DNA of 64,000 bases from Maricaulis sp. (GTDB lineage: Bacteria > Pseudomonadota > Alphaproteobacteria > Caulobacterales > Maricaulaceae): contig NZ_JAEPOL010000010.1 of the NCBI RefSeq assembly GCF_017642925.1, positions 62,001-126,000 on the forward strand. Reading direction: 5' to 3'. Position 1 is the stretch's first letter. Every line of letters begins with the position of its first letter. Both the position numbers and the translations under genes were made by a program. Below are positions 43,593 to 52,429 of the stretch, in pieces. The notes under the pieces were generated by a model. It was not told the DNA's origin, did no database searches, and saw nothing but the letters and a program-made list of their open reading frames with translations.

Positions 43593-45131
43593 ATGATCCG
43601 TTTTAACGGTTTCGATACATCGGGCCTGTTGCGCTCCGTCGCGACGCTTGCCCTGGCTGCGGCCATGACCACGGTCGTGCTCGCCGACGCCGATGCCCAG
43701 CGCCGCAATCGCGATCAGGAAGAGGAGAATGACGGTGCAGACCGGACATTCACCGCCCGGGTCGGCGAGATCGTGCTGGAAGCCCAGGAACAGCAGAGCA
43801 ATGACCAGTTCACGGCCTCGATCGAGACCCTCAACCGTGCGCTTGCGATCAGCGACATCAATCCGTACGAGCGGTCGATCTGTCTGCAGCTGCGCGGCCG
43901 GGCCTATTACGAGACCGAGCGCAGCACCCAGGCTGTTCAGGACTGGCAGGCCGCGATTGCCACGGGCGCAATGTTGCCCGAGGAAATCGTCAATATGCGC
44001 ATCAATATCGGTCAGCTGCTGATTGCCAACGAACAGTATAACGAGGGCATCCGCTCGCTCGAGCAGGCTGTCGAGATGGGCGGCGAAAGCGCCGTCAATG
44101 TCGGCGTGGCCCGCATGCTGGCCCAGGCCTACGGCCAGGCCGAGCGCTACCGCGACGGTCTGCGCTGGGCGGAACGCTTCTGGGAATTGCGCCCGGCCGC
44201 CGAGCGGACCCGCGGCGACTATTCGCTGATGCTGTTCTACTACCAGCAGCTCGACGATGTGCCGAACCAGTTCCGCATCATCGAGGGCATGGTTGCGCGC
44301 TGGCCCACCGAGAAGAATAACTGGCGTTCCTACGCCTCCCTCCTGGCCCAGACCGGCCGTGAGGAAGATGCGTTCGAAGCCAACAAGATCATGTATATCA
44401 ACGGCATGCTTACCGAGAGCCGCGAAATTGTGGCGGTGGCGCAGTATTACAGCTATTACGAATATCCCTATCGGGGTGCTGTGATCTTGGAGCGCGAGCT
44501 CAATGCCGGTGCTGTCGAGCGCACCCGCGAAAACCTGCAGCTGCTGTCAAACATGTGGCGTCAGGCGCGTGAATGGGAACGCGCCATCCCGGTCCTGCGC
44601 CAGCTGGCCCAGATGACCGGCGATGGGGATGACTATCTGAAGCTGGCCGAAGCGCTGTACCAGCAGCGGCAGATGGCTGAAGCCGAGGATGCCTTCCAGG
44701 AAGCGCTCAACCGCGGCGGTCTCGACCGTCCGGGGACGGCGTGGACGCTTCTGGGCAATGTGCGCCAGGAGCTGGGCCGGACGGATGCGGCTCTCGCCGC
44801 TTTCCGCGAAGGCGCGCGCTATCCCTATTCGCGCACGACGGCGAATGGCTGGATCACCTTCATCACCAACCAGCGGGCCGCTGCGGCCGACCGGGTCCGG
44901 ATCCGCGAGCGGGTCCGCCTCGACGAATGCCGCTTTGCGGTCGAGGATCTGCGTGAGACCGCGACCCTGCTGGGCGATGTCGACGAGAACGGCCGTATCG
45001 TGATCGATGTGCCGAACAATTGTACCGACCTCTACAACCAGTACGGCGAACGTCTGAACCAGAACGTTGCCGAGGGCGAAGAGGCTCCGGCCGAAGCGGC
45101 CGAGGACGACACCGAATCCGACGCCGGCTAG
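43593..45131 (+). CDS. Secreted TPR-repeat protein of the TonB cluster, copy 1
   Basis: The 512-residue protein has a signal peptide (about residues 1-36) and 10 or more degenerate TPR units, such as LQLRGRAYYETERSTQAVQD, ARMLAQAYGQAERYRDGLRW and WTLLGNVRQELGRTDAALAA. The C-terminal tail is acidic. TPR proteins directly follow TonB in TtpC-type clusters; here they may link receptor and TonB. A strong terminator follows. A paralog (45343-46797) is alike through most of its length, including the block TSYASLLA-TGRE-DAFE. The start is fixed by AAGGAG six bases ahead of ATG 43593. Confidence 0.85.
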   Translation: MIRFNGFDTSGLLRSVATLALAAAMTTVVLADADAQRRNRDQEEENDGADRTFTARVGEIVLEAQEQQSNDQFTASIETLNRALAISDINPYERSICLQLRGRAYYETERSTQAVQDWQAAIATGAMLPEEIVNMRINIGQLLIANEQYNEGIRSLEQAVEMGGESAVNVGVARMLAQAYGQAERYRDGLRWAERFWELRPAAERTRGDYSLMLFYYQQLDDVPNQFRIIEGMVARWPTEKNNWRSYASLLAQTGREEDAFEANKIMYINGMLTESREIVAVAQYYSYYEYPYRGAVILERELNAGAVERTRENLQLLSNMWRQAREWERAIPVLRQLAQMTGDGDDYLKLAEALYQQRQMAEAEDAFQEALNRGGLDRPGTAWTLLGNVRQELGRTDAALAAFREGARYPYSRTTANGWITFITNQRAAAADRVRIRERVRLDECRFAVEDLRETATLLGDVDENGRIVIDVPNNCTDLYNQYGERLNQNVAEGEEAPAEAAEDDTESDAG

Positions 45132-45158
45132 GCGTCCGGTCATCCGGTGACAGGATCA

Positions 45159-45189
45159 ACGCCCCGGCCCGCGTGGCCGGGGCGTTTTT
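45159..45189 (+). terminator. Intrinsic terminator after the first TPR gene
   Basis: An 11-base stem (ACGCCCCGGCC and GGCCGGGGCGT) around loop CGCGT runs into TTTTTCTTT. It is a strong Rho-independent terminator and splits the cluster into a seven-gene main operon and a two-gene second unit (45343-47730). Confidence 0.88.
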
Positions 45190-45342
45190 CTTTGCCGCAT
45201 TGGCTGCAGCCAACCTGTGCGCGATTTCCGGCCGGTTTCAATCGCAGGTGCCCCATTCTCGCCCGATTGTGACAGCAAGCTTTCCGCATCATGACGTTGC
45301 ACCGGGGCTGGGGAGTTCGCGTCATGTGCTGGGGAGGTGCAC

Positions 45343-46797
45343 ATGGGATACCCGAAATTCACCACCGGTGCGGCTGGCGGTCTGGCCGCGCTCATCATCG
45401 CATTCACGACGCTCGGCCCGACGGCAGCGGCGCAGCGAAGCGCGCCGGACCGGCCACCGGAAGCCGTCGAACGAACGCTGTCGCAGCGTGTCGGCGAGCG
45501 TATTCTTGAAATGATGGAGCATGAGGGCGCCGGCGAGCACGCCGCCGCGCTGGCGGGCTATCGCCAGATGCTCGAGACCGAGGGCCTTACCCCCTATGAA
45601 CGCGCCATGCTGTTGCAGCTGGCCGGCCGCAGCGCCTGGGAGCTGGACAATCCGCGCGAGGCCATCGCGGCCTGGCGTGCGGCCATCGCGCTCAATGCAC
45701 TGCCGGAAGAGGACGCCAATACGCTGCGCATCAATACCGGCCAGTTGCTGCTGGCCGAGGGTGAGTACCGGGCCGGGATCGATCTGATGGAGACCGCCCT
45801 GGCCCGCGGTGTGCCGCTCGGTGCGGATCTCGCCATGCGCCTGGCCCAGGGTTATGGCCAGCTGGAGGCCTATGGCCCCGGTCTCAACTATGCCCGCCAG
45901 GCCTTCGATCTGGCGGAAACGCCGGACCGGCCGCATTTCTCGCTGCTGCTCTTCTTCTACCAGCAACTGGACATGCTGCCCGAACAGACGGGTCTTCTCG
46001 GGCAGATGGTGGGCCGCTGGCCGGACGAGAAAGCCTACTGGACCAGCTATGCCTCGCTGCTGGCACGTACGGGGCGCGAGGCCGATGCCTTCGAGGTGAA
46101 CCGCATCCTCTATCTCAACGGCATGCTGACGGACAGCGACGAGCTGATCCGTCTCGCCCGATACTATTCCTACTACGAATACCCGTTCGGCGGGGCCTCC
46201 ATGCTGGAACGCGAGCTCAATGCGGGCCGCGTCGAGCCGGAGCCGGACCATTTCCGCCTCCTGGCCGACCTGTGGCGCCAGGCGCGCGAGTGGGAGCGGG
46301 CACGGCCCGTCCTGCAGCGGGTTGCGACCCTGACCGGTGCCGGTGCCGATTATGAGCGCCTCGGCGAGGCCCTCTACCGCGCCGGTGAGTTCTCCGAGGC
46401 CGAAGCGATGTTCGTGCAGGCCCTGTCGCGCGGCGGGCTCAACCGCCCGGGCGATACGTGGACGCTGGTCGGCAATACGCGGGTCGAACAGGATGATCTT
46501 CTCGGCGCCATCGATGCCTTCGAGCGCGGGCTGGAGTGGGACTATTCCCGCGCCACCGCCCAGGGCTGGATCGGTTTCATCGAGCAGAAAATCGCCATCC
46601 AGCGCGATGGCGAGCGGTTTGCCCAACTCACCACGATCGAGGCGTGCGAGCTGGAGATCGAGCGCATGCGGCGTGGCCCGGTGATCTCCGAGGATCAGCT
46701 CGACAGCGAAGGCGTGCGCATTTTCGACCTCTCGGCCGAATGCGAGCCCTATTTCGACGTCAATGGCCGTCTGAAACCGGAATTCGAGCGGGCCTGA
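45343..46797 (+). CDS. Secreted TPR-repeat protein, copy 2
   Basis: The 484-residue protein is a paralog of the preceding TPR gene. Shared blocks include QRVGERILEMMEH against ARVGEIVLEAQEQ, PDEKAYWTSYASLLARTGRE, YYSYYEYPFGGASMLEREL and WTLVGNTRVEQDDLLGAIDA. It has an N-terminal helix or signal. Its ribosome binding site is GGGGAGG six bases before ATG 45343; the GTG at 45337 is less likely. It lies after a terminator, so it has its own promoter, in the 45190-45342 stretch. It precedes the second TonB gene. Confidence 0.82.
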   Translation: MGYPKFTTGAAGGLAALIIAFTTLGPTAAAQRSAPDRPPEAVERTLSQRVGERILEMMEHEGAGEHAAALAGYRQMLETEGLTPYERAMLLQLAGRSAWELDNPREAIAAWRAAIALNALPEEDANTLRINTGQLLLAEGEYRAGIDLMETALARGVPLGADLAMRLAQGYGQLEAYGPGLNYARQAFDLAETPDRPHFSLLLFFYQQLDMLPEQTGLLGQMVGRWPDEKAYWTSYASLLARTGREADAFEVNRILYLNGMLTDSDELIRLARYYSYYEYPFGGASMLERELNAGRVEPEPDHFRLLADLWRQAREWERARPVLQRVATLTGAGADYERLGEALYRAGEFSEAEAMFVQALSRGGLNRPGDTWTLVGNTRVEQDDLLGAIDAFERGLEWDYSRATAQGWIGFIEQKIAIQRDGERFAQLTTIEACELEIERMRRGPVISEDQLDSEGVRIFDLSAECEPYFDVNGRLKPEFERA

Positions 46798-46826
46798 CCC
46801 TGCATCCTTTCAGGGCAATCGAGCGG

Positions 46827-46858
46827 CCGGGCCCGTCCATCCAGGTGGACGGGCCCGG
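46827..46858 (+). terminator. Strong hairpin after the second TPR gene
   Basis: A 12-base perfect stem (CCGGGCCCGTCC and GGACGGGCCCGG) with an eight-base loop lies 30 bases past the stop. No T run follows, so it may be an mRNA-stability or Rho-linked hairpin rather than a classical terminator. It opens a 315-base gap (46798-47112) that also holds a weaker GC-rich inverted repeat near 46976-47003 and no gene. Confidence 0.5.
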
Positions 46859-47112
46859 TCCGCTTCGCCCGCATGTTTCCCCGAGACCGCCATATTTGAC
46901 CCTTTTTGCGCCCCGGTTTCGCCGGACCAGCAGGGTCTCATGATCCTGCGGCAAGGAGCTGAGTTGTAGTTCCGAGGGGGAGGCGCCGAGTTGTGGCGCC
47001 CCCGTCCGCTCCGGCCCGCCCGGCCGCGATGACCGTCGCCGGGAGCCTGGCCGGTCAGGGGGCAGAACTGTCGGGGCCATGCAGGGCCGCCCGTACCGGG
47101 GAGCCTGTAATC

Positions 47113-47730
47113 ATGACAGCCACCTTTCATTCCGTCCGCACACCGCTGGTGCTGCCGGCCGCCGGCGCCGTTACCGTCGGTCTTTTCCTGCTGATGCGGC
47201 AATTGATCGATATCGGGCCTTACGTGCCCGAACCGGTCGAGGAATTGCCGCCCGTCCAGATCCGTTTCGAGGTCGATCCCGTCGAGATCGAGGATCGTAT
47301 CGAGATGACGGAGTTCACGGAGCTCGATCCGCCGCCGCGGCCACCGTCCATCGAGACAGATCGCGCCGCCGTGGAAACCATACCGGACGGGTCGCGCTGG
47401 GCCCTGCCGCCGATCGAGGCGGTTGAGATCAGCACGGGTGGCGGCCTGGTCAATATCGACCGCCAGCCCTCGCCGCGCGTGCGCGTCCAGCCGGTCTTTC
47501 CGGCCAATGAGGCGTCACGCGGCCGCAATGGCGTGTGCACGGTCGTGTTCGACATCACCGCCGAAGGCCGCACGGCCAATATCCAGGCCCGCGACTGCAC
47601 CAGCCCGGCCTTCGAGCGGGCGACCATCAATGCGGTTTCCGGCTGGCGCTATGATCCCCAGGTTCGCGACGGCGAGCCCGTGATCTATCGCGGCGCCACC
47701 ACCCAGCTCGTCTTCTCGCTGGAGGAATAG
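47113..47730 (+). CDS. tonB: TonB protein, copy 2
   Basis: The 205-residue protein has a helix (PLVLPAAGAVTVGLFLLMRQ) and a short acidic/Pro linker (LDPPPRPPSIETDRAAVE). The TonB C-terminal domain runs from VRVQPVFPANEASRGRNG to WRYDPQVRDGEPV. It is the same length as copy 1 and has the same Cys pair (GVCTVVF and ARDCTSP). It is the last gene of the TPR2/TonB2 unit. An upstream in-frame leader (46993-47112) is GC-rich non-conserved-looking sequence, and the ATG at 47113 follows GGGGAG. Confidence 0.9.
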   Translation: MTATFHSVRTPLVLPAAGAVTVGLFLLMRQLIDIGPYVPEPVEELPPVQIRFEVDPVEIEDRIEMTEFTELDPPPRPPSIETDRAAVETIPDGSRWALPPIEAVEISTGGGLVNIDRQPSPRVRVQPVFPANEASRGRNGVCTVVFDITAEGRTANIQARDCTSPAFERATINAVSGWRYDPQVRDGEPVIYRGATTQLVFSLEE

Positions 47731-47742
47731 CGGCGACAGAAG

Positions 47743-47771
47743 AAGGGCGCGTCCAGGCCGGACGCGCCCTT
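47743..47771. terminator. Terminator between tonB copy 2 and the S9 peptidase gene
   Basis: A 12-base stem (AAGGGCGCGTCC and GGACGCGCCCTT) with loop AGGCC lies between two convergent genes and can act for both. T and A runs are short. Confidence 0.65.
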
Positions 47772-47794
47772 CCTCATTCAGACGTGCGGGCGGC

Positions 47795-50053
47795 CTATTC
47801 GGCCGCGATCGCCTCGACTTCCTCGTCGGCGAGGCCGACCACCATCAGGGCGAAGGCCCAGTTGAGGGCGGTTTCGCGCAGGCTGTCGAAGCGGCCGGAG
47901 GCGCCGCCATGGCCGGCCCCCATATTCATCTTCAGCAGGGTCAGCCCGTCATCGGTCCGCCGGTCGCGCAGGCGGGCGACGAACTTGGTCGGTTCCCAGT
48001 AGGTGACGCGCGGATCGGTCAGCCCGCCCGTCGCCAGGACGTGCGGATAGTCCATCTCCTGGATCTGGTCGTAGGGGCTGTAGGCGTACATCGTCTCATA
48101 GTCCTGCGCGTTCTCGATCGGATTGCCCCATTCGGGCCATTCCGGCGGGGTGAGCGGCAGTTCCGCGTCCGACATCGTGTTGATCACGTCCACGAACGGC
48201 ACGGCGGCGATGGCACCGGCAAACAGGTCGGGCTGCAGATTGATCGCGGCACCGACCAGCAGGCCGCCGGCCGAACCGCCATAGGCGACGATATTGCCGC
48301 GGCTGGTATAGCCTTCGCTGGCCAGGGCCTCTCCGGCCGAGACGAAGTCGCGGAAGGTGTTGATCTTCTGCTCCAGCTTGCCGTCCAGATACCATTGATA
48401 CCCGTTCGCCATGCCGCCGCGGATATGGGCAATGGCATAGACCATGCCGCGATCGACCAGCGGCAGCGGGGTGACGCGGAAGGCGGCCGGAATGGTGATG
48501 CCGTAGGAGCCATAGCCGTAGAGCAGCAGCGGCGCCGATCCGTCCACCGGCGTGTCGCGGTGGTGCAGGATGGTGACCGGGATCTCCACGCCGTCATGAC
48601 CCGGGGCCATGATGCGGCGCACGACATAGTCTTCCGGATTGTGACCTGAGGGGACTTCTTGGCGCTTCAGCAGCACGCGCTCGCGCGACGCCATGTCGAA
48701 ATCATAGGTCTCTTCCGGCGTCGACGGGCTTTCATAGGAGAAGCGCAGCGTGTCGGTCTCGAACTCATAGCCTTCCGAAATGCCCAGCGAATAGGCCTCC
48801 TCGTCGAAGGCGATGTCGTATTCCTCGCCGCTCTCGTAATTGTGCACCACGATGCGCGGCAGGGCGTTCTGGCGCTCCATGCGCACCTGCCAGTCGGCAA
48901 AGCCGATGACGGCATTGATCAGCGTGCCCGGACGGTGGGCGACGACATCTTCCCAGTTCTCCCGGCCCGGATTGTCGATCGGGGCGGCGACGATCTTGAA
49001 GTCCACCGCACCGTCGGCATTGGTCAGGAAGTAGAAACGGTCGCGGGCCTCGGTGAGATAGTATTCGACATTCTCCTCGCGCGGCGCGATCAGCTGCGGC
49101 TCGGCCGTCGGATCATTGGCGTCGATCAGACGCAGCTCGTTCGAGGTGTGGCCGCCGGCATTGATGACGACGTAGTTGTCGCCGTCCGAGGTGCCGACCG
49201 AGACGAAGAAACCGTCATCCGGCTCCTCATAGATCAGCTCGCTGGCGCCGCCGCTGCGCGACTGGCGGTAGACGCGCTTGGAGCGGGAATTCTCGTCGCG
49301 CCACACCCAGTACAGCGTCTCGGAGTCATTCGCCCAGACAAAGTCGCCCGAGCTCTCGTCCGTCAGCGTGGCGACAATGGCGCCGGTTGCGATCTCGCGG
49401 ATGCGGATTTCGTAGTATTCGGAACCGCGGATATCGACGCCGAAGGCGACATATTGATGGTCCGGCGAGTGCTCCATCGAGGAGAAGTCGAGATAGTCGA
49501 AATCGGCCGCCTCGGCGTCGCCGTCGACCAGGATCTCTTCCTCGCCGGCCGGCTCGCCGGTTTCCGGATCGATCGGGCGGCGGGCATAGATCGGATACTG
49601 GCCGCCTTCGCGGTAGCGGGTGAAGTATTCATAGCCGCCATCGCGCTCGGGCACCGAGCTGTCGTCTTCCTTGATGCGGCCGCGGATCTCCTGGAAAATC
49701 CGCTCCTGCAGATCGGCCGTCGGCTCCATCACCGCGTCCAGATAGGCATTCTCGGCATCCAGCAGCTCGCGGATATCGCTGTCCAGGACATCCGGCTCGC
49801 GCATCACCTGCTGCCAGTTATCGTCCTTGATCCACTGGTATTCGTCGACGCGGGTAAAGCCCAGCTGCTCGATCTCCACGGGGCGCTGTTCGGCGCGCGG
49901 CGCTTCCAGTCCCCGTGCCCGTTCGATCAGGGCCGAGGTCTGCGGCGCGGCAGCGGTGGTGTCGGCGGTCATGTCAGTCTCCTGGCTGCAGGCGGCCAGC
50001 GCGAGGGCGGTCAGCCCGGCGCCGATCCGTCCGGCAAGTTTTCGCGATGTCAT
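47795..50053 (-). CDS. Prolyl oligopeptidase family (S9A, oligopeptidase B-like), lipoprotein
   Basis: The 752-residue protein has a lipobox (ALALAACSQ), a seven-blade propeller region (about residues 70-460) and a C-terminal alpha/beta-hydrolase domain. The catalytic Ser is in VAYGGSAGGLLVGA, Asp in GLTDPRVTYW and His in NMGAGHGGASGR. Bacterial oligopeptidase B cleaves after basic residues in short peptides. The lipoprotein signal suggests an envelope location, which is unusual for OpdB but seen in this clade. The start ATG at 50053 follows GAGGGGAAGACG. Confidence 0.88.
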   Translation of the reverse strand: MTSRKLAGRIGAGLTALALAACSQETDMTADTTAAAPQTSALIERARGLEAPRAEQRPVEIEQLGFTRVDEYQWIKDDNWQQVMREPDVLDSDIRELLDAENAYLDAVMEPTADLQERIFQEIRGRIKEDDSSVPERDGGYEYFTRYREGGQYPIYARRPIDPETGEPAGEEEILVDGDAEAADFDYLDFSSMEHSPDHQYVAFGVDIRGSEYYEIRIREIATGAIVATLTDESSGDFVWANDSETLYWVWRDENSRSKRVYRQSRSGGASELIYEEPDDGFFVSVGTSDGDNYVVINAGGHTSNELRLIDANDPTAEPQLIAPREENVEYYLTEARDRFYFLTNADGAVDFKIVAAPIDNPGRENWEDVVAHRPGTLINAVIGFADWQVRMERQNALPRIVVHNYESGEEYDIAFDEEAYSLGISEGYEFETDTLRFSYESPSTPEETYDFDMASRERVLLKRQEVPSGHNPEDYVVRRIMAPGHDGVEIPVTILHHRDTPVDGSAPLLLYGYGSYGITIPAAFRVTPLPLVDRGMVYAIAHIRGGMANGYQWYLDGKLEQKINTFRDFVSAGEALASEGYTSRGNIVAYGGSAGGLLVGAAINLQPDLFAGAIAAVPFVDVINTMSDAELPLTPPEWPEWGNPIENAQDYETMYAYSPYDQIQEMDYPHVLATGGLTDPRVTYWEPTKFVARLRDRRTDDGLTLLKMNMGAGHGGASGRFDSLRETALNWAFALMVVGLADEEVEAIAAE

Positions 50054-50080
50054 CGTCTTCCCCTCGTGCAAGGGCCGGCC

Positions 50081-50491
50081 TCAGTCGCCGCCCGTCTCCT
50101 CCGGCCGGAAATCCAGCACGGTCCCGTTGGTACAATAGCGTTGTCCGGTCGGTCTGGGACCGTCGGAGAACACATGGCCCAGATGCGCGCCGCAGTTGGC
50201 GCAGTGGATCTCGGTGCGTGGCAGGCGCAGCCGGAAATCCGTCTTCGTCTCCACCGCGTCCGGGGCCATCACATCGTAGAAGGAGGGCCAGCCCGATCCG
50301 CTCTCGTATTTGTGCCCGGCCGAGAACAGCGCCTCGCCGCACACCTTGCAGTGATAGGCGCCGCCGCGCTTTTCCGCATTGAGCGGATGGGTGAAGGCGC
50401 GCTCGGTGCCTTCCTCGAAGGCGATCGCATAGGTCTGCGGATCGAGCCGGGCCTTCAGGGCATCGATTTCGGCGTCAGTCAGTTTCGGCAT
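50081..50491 (-). CDS. msrB: Peptide-methionine (R)-S-oxide reductase
   Basis: The 136-residue protein reduces methionine-R-sulfoxide in proteins. It has two zinc CxxC pairs (YHCKVCGEALF and IHCANCGAHLGHVF), the conserved SGSGWPSF block and the catalytic Cys in RYCTNG. It overlaps the downstream end of the upstream MFS gene by 17 bases on the same strand, so they are co-transcribed. Confidence 0.94.
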   Translation of the reverse strand: MPKLTDAEIDALKARLDPQTYAIAFEEGTERAFTHPLNAEKRGGAYHCKVCGEALFSAGHKYESGSGWPSFYDVMAPDAVETKTDFRLRLPRTEIHCANCGAHLGHVFSDGPRPTGQRYCTNGTVLDFRPEETGGD

Positions 50492-51791
50492 GGTCGCGCG
50501 CGTCCTCGTTCGGCGGCAGGGCGGCCGGATGGGAAAGGCCGCGCCGGACGGACAATATGGGCGTCGTCAGGGAAATTACCACGAGAACCAGCCCCAGGCC
50601 GATCATCGGGATCAGTGCCGAGGTCTGTGGTCCCAGGAAGCCGATCATGAAACCCATCAGCACGGCGCCGGCCGGCATGCCGCCGAACAGGCCGAGCTGA
50701 TAGACCGACATCACCCGCGCCAGCTTGTCCGGCGGGGCCTGTTCCTGCACCACCGAACGCGACAGCGAGATCGCCACGCCGGCGCCCAGCCCCCACACGA
50801 AGACGAGGATGTAGAGCGACCAGAAGGGCAGGGGCAGGGCAAAGGCGCCGGTCGCCAGCACGGTCACGCTCTGGGCAATGATCAGGGCGCGGCCGGGGCG
50901 CTCGATCTGCGGGAAGCTCGCCAGTGCCACATTGGCCAGGAAGGCGCCGACCCAGAAGGCCACCATCAGGCTGGCGATCTCGGGGAAACCGCCGCCATAG
51001 GTTTCGCGGATGAGGAGCGGGATCAGCACCAGGAAGGAGCCGCCCACGACGAGGAGGCCGATGGCGATCATGATCACCGTCATCGGCATCAGGACCGGCG
51101 AGCGGAAGACGGCGCGCACGCCCTCGGCGAGGTCGGCCATGGGATGGGCGGTGGATTTGTTGCGGGTCGAGCCCAGGCGCGGCAGGAAGGCGGCGGACAG
51201 GCCGCCGATGAAGAGGCCGATCCCCTGGCAGACGAACAGCGCGCCCGGTCCGGTATAGGCGGCGATATAGCCCAGCCCCATGCCCAGGATCTGGGCACCG
51301 AACTGCACGGCGGACGCCATCACCACGGCCCGCTGCAGGTCGATCCCGCCATGGCGGGTGCGGCCTGAGATACGCACGACCGGATTGATCGCACTGTCGC
51401 GCGCCGGCATCACGAAACCGCCCGCCACGCCGATCATCAGCGCGAAGGCGACCATGATCCAGTAGGACAGGTGATCGGTCATCAACAGCGCGCCCAGCGT
51501 GGTCGCGGCAAGACCGGCGAAAATGTAGAAATAGAAGATGATCCCGCGCCGGTCCTTGCGCTCGGCCAGCACGCCGGCAAAGGGCAGGAGCAGCATCATC
51601 GGTGCGGTCAGCGCGGCCTGGGCGATGCCCAGCCGTTCCGCGCTTTCGCCCAGGGTGAAGGTGATGACGCCGGGGAAGATGGTGGTCTGCAGGCCGAAGC
51701 CGAAGAACCAGCCGGCGACCAGAACCAGATAGCCGCCAAAGGGCGGCAGTCGAAGGCGGCGATTGCCGGCGAGGGGTCGAAATACGGGCAA
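50475..51791 (-). CDS. MFS transporter (EntS-like)
   Basis: The 438-residue protein has about 12 predicted helices and the MFS loop LAERKDRRGIIFYFY with the A-motif-like feature. The EntS-type signature PARDSAINPVV follows. A C-terminal cytoplasmic tail overlaps the msrB gene. Members export siderophores or drugs; substrate is unknown here. The start is at 51791, where a long leader of basic residues (MPVFRPLAGNRRLRLPPF) precedes helix 1. Confidence 0.85.
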   Translation of the reverse strand: MPVFRPLAGNRRLRLPPFGGYLVLVAGWFFGFGLQTTIFPGVITFTLGESAERLGIAQAALTAPMMLLLPFAGVLAERKDRRGIIFYFYIFAGLAATTLGALLMTDHLSYWIMVAFALMIGVAGGFVMPARDSAINPVVRISGRTRHGGIDLQRAVVMASAVQFGAQILGMGLGYIAAYTGPGALFVCQGIGLFIGGLSAAFLPRLGSTRNKSTAHPMADLAEGVRAVFRSPVLMPMTVIMIAIGLLVVGGSFLVLIPLLIRETYGGGFPEIASLMVAFWVGAFLANVALASFPQIERPGRALIIAQSVTVLATGAFALPLPFWSLYILVFVWGLGAGVAISLSRSVVQEQAPPDKLARVMSVYQLGLFGGMPAGAVLMGFMIGFLGPQTSALIPMIGLGLVLVVISLTTPILSVRRGLSHPAALPPNEDARDHAETD

Positions 51792-51913
51792 TAGAACCTG
51801 CGATTGAGATGGCGGCCGGGCCGCCCTTATGTGTCGGGTGTGGTTGCGGAGGTGCGTATCTCTAGCAAGCTTCCGGTGCTAGACAAGCCCTTACACCAAT
51901 GAGGAGTAAGTAT

Positions 51914-52348
51914 ATGCGCTGGATGCGAACCGGTCTGGTCCTGTTGCTGGCGGTCTTCATGGCCTTCATGGGCGTGCAGAAATTCGGCGCTGCCAATCCG
52001 GTTTTCCAGTATATCGCCGAACAATCGGGCATCGGATTGTTCGAACCCGTGGTGCGGATTGCGGTCGGCGTGGCAGAGATTGCCGCGGCGATCCTTCTTC
52101 TGGCAGGGCTGGTCCGGCCGGGCCTACGCCAGTGGGGTGCGCTGCTTGCGGCGGGGGTAACAGGCGGCGCGCTGCTCTTCCACCTGTCGCCCTGGCTGGG
52201 CACGACGGCCCCGGTCGCCTTCGACGAGGCAGGCGGCTATGTCTTCTCGCCCATGCTGTTCGCCATGGCGTTGCCCTTCGGCGCGATCGCCGTTCTGGTG
52301 CTGTGGCTGGAACGGGGTGCAGCGATCGAGCGGAAGCAGGCGGACTGA
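51914..52348 (+). CDS. DoxX-like membrane protein
   Basis: The 144-residue protein has four predicted helices and starts RTGLVLLLAVFMAFMGVQKF. It has the DoxX-type IAVGVAEIAAAILLLAGLVR core. Related proteins are of unclear function, some in quinone or sulfur redox. The ATG at 51914 is preferred because GGAGTAAGTAT precedes it; an earlier in-frame ATG (51899) overlaps that site. Confidence 0.72.
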   Translation: MRWMRTGLVLLLAVFMAFMGVQKFGAANPVFQYIAEQSGIGLFEPVVRIAVGVAEIAAAILLLAGLVRPGLRQWGALLAAGVTGGALLFHLSPWLGTTAPVAFDEAGGYVFSPMLFAMALPFGAIAVLVLWLERGAAIERKQAD

Positions 52349-52429
52349 CGCCGGGCGGCTGCACGTACCATTCATTAACGCCGTCACGGCATTCTGGGCG
52401 CTGATTCCAGTCTGGCAGGACGCATCCCC

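Noticed and set aside
46993-47112. In-frame extension of the second TonB upstream of 47113
   Set aside because: The extension is Ala/Gly/Pro-rich without signal or helix, and the ATG at 47113 places the membrane helix at the expected position.
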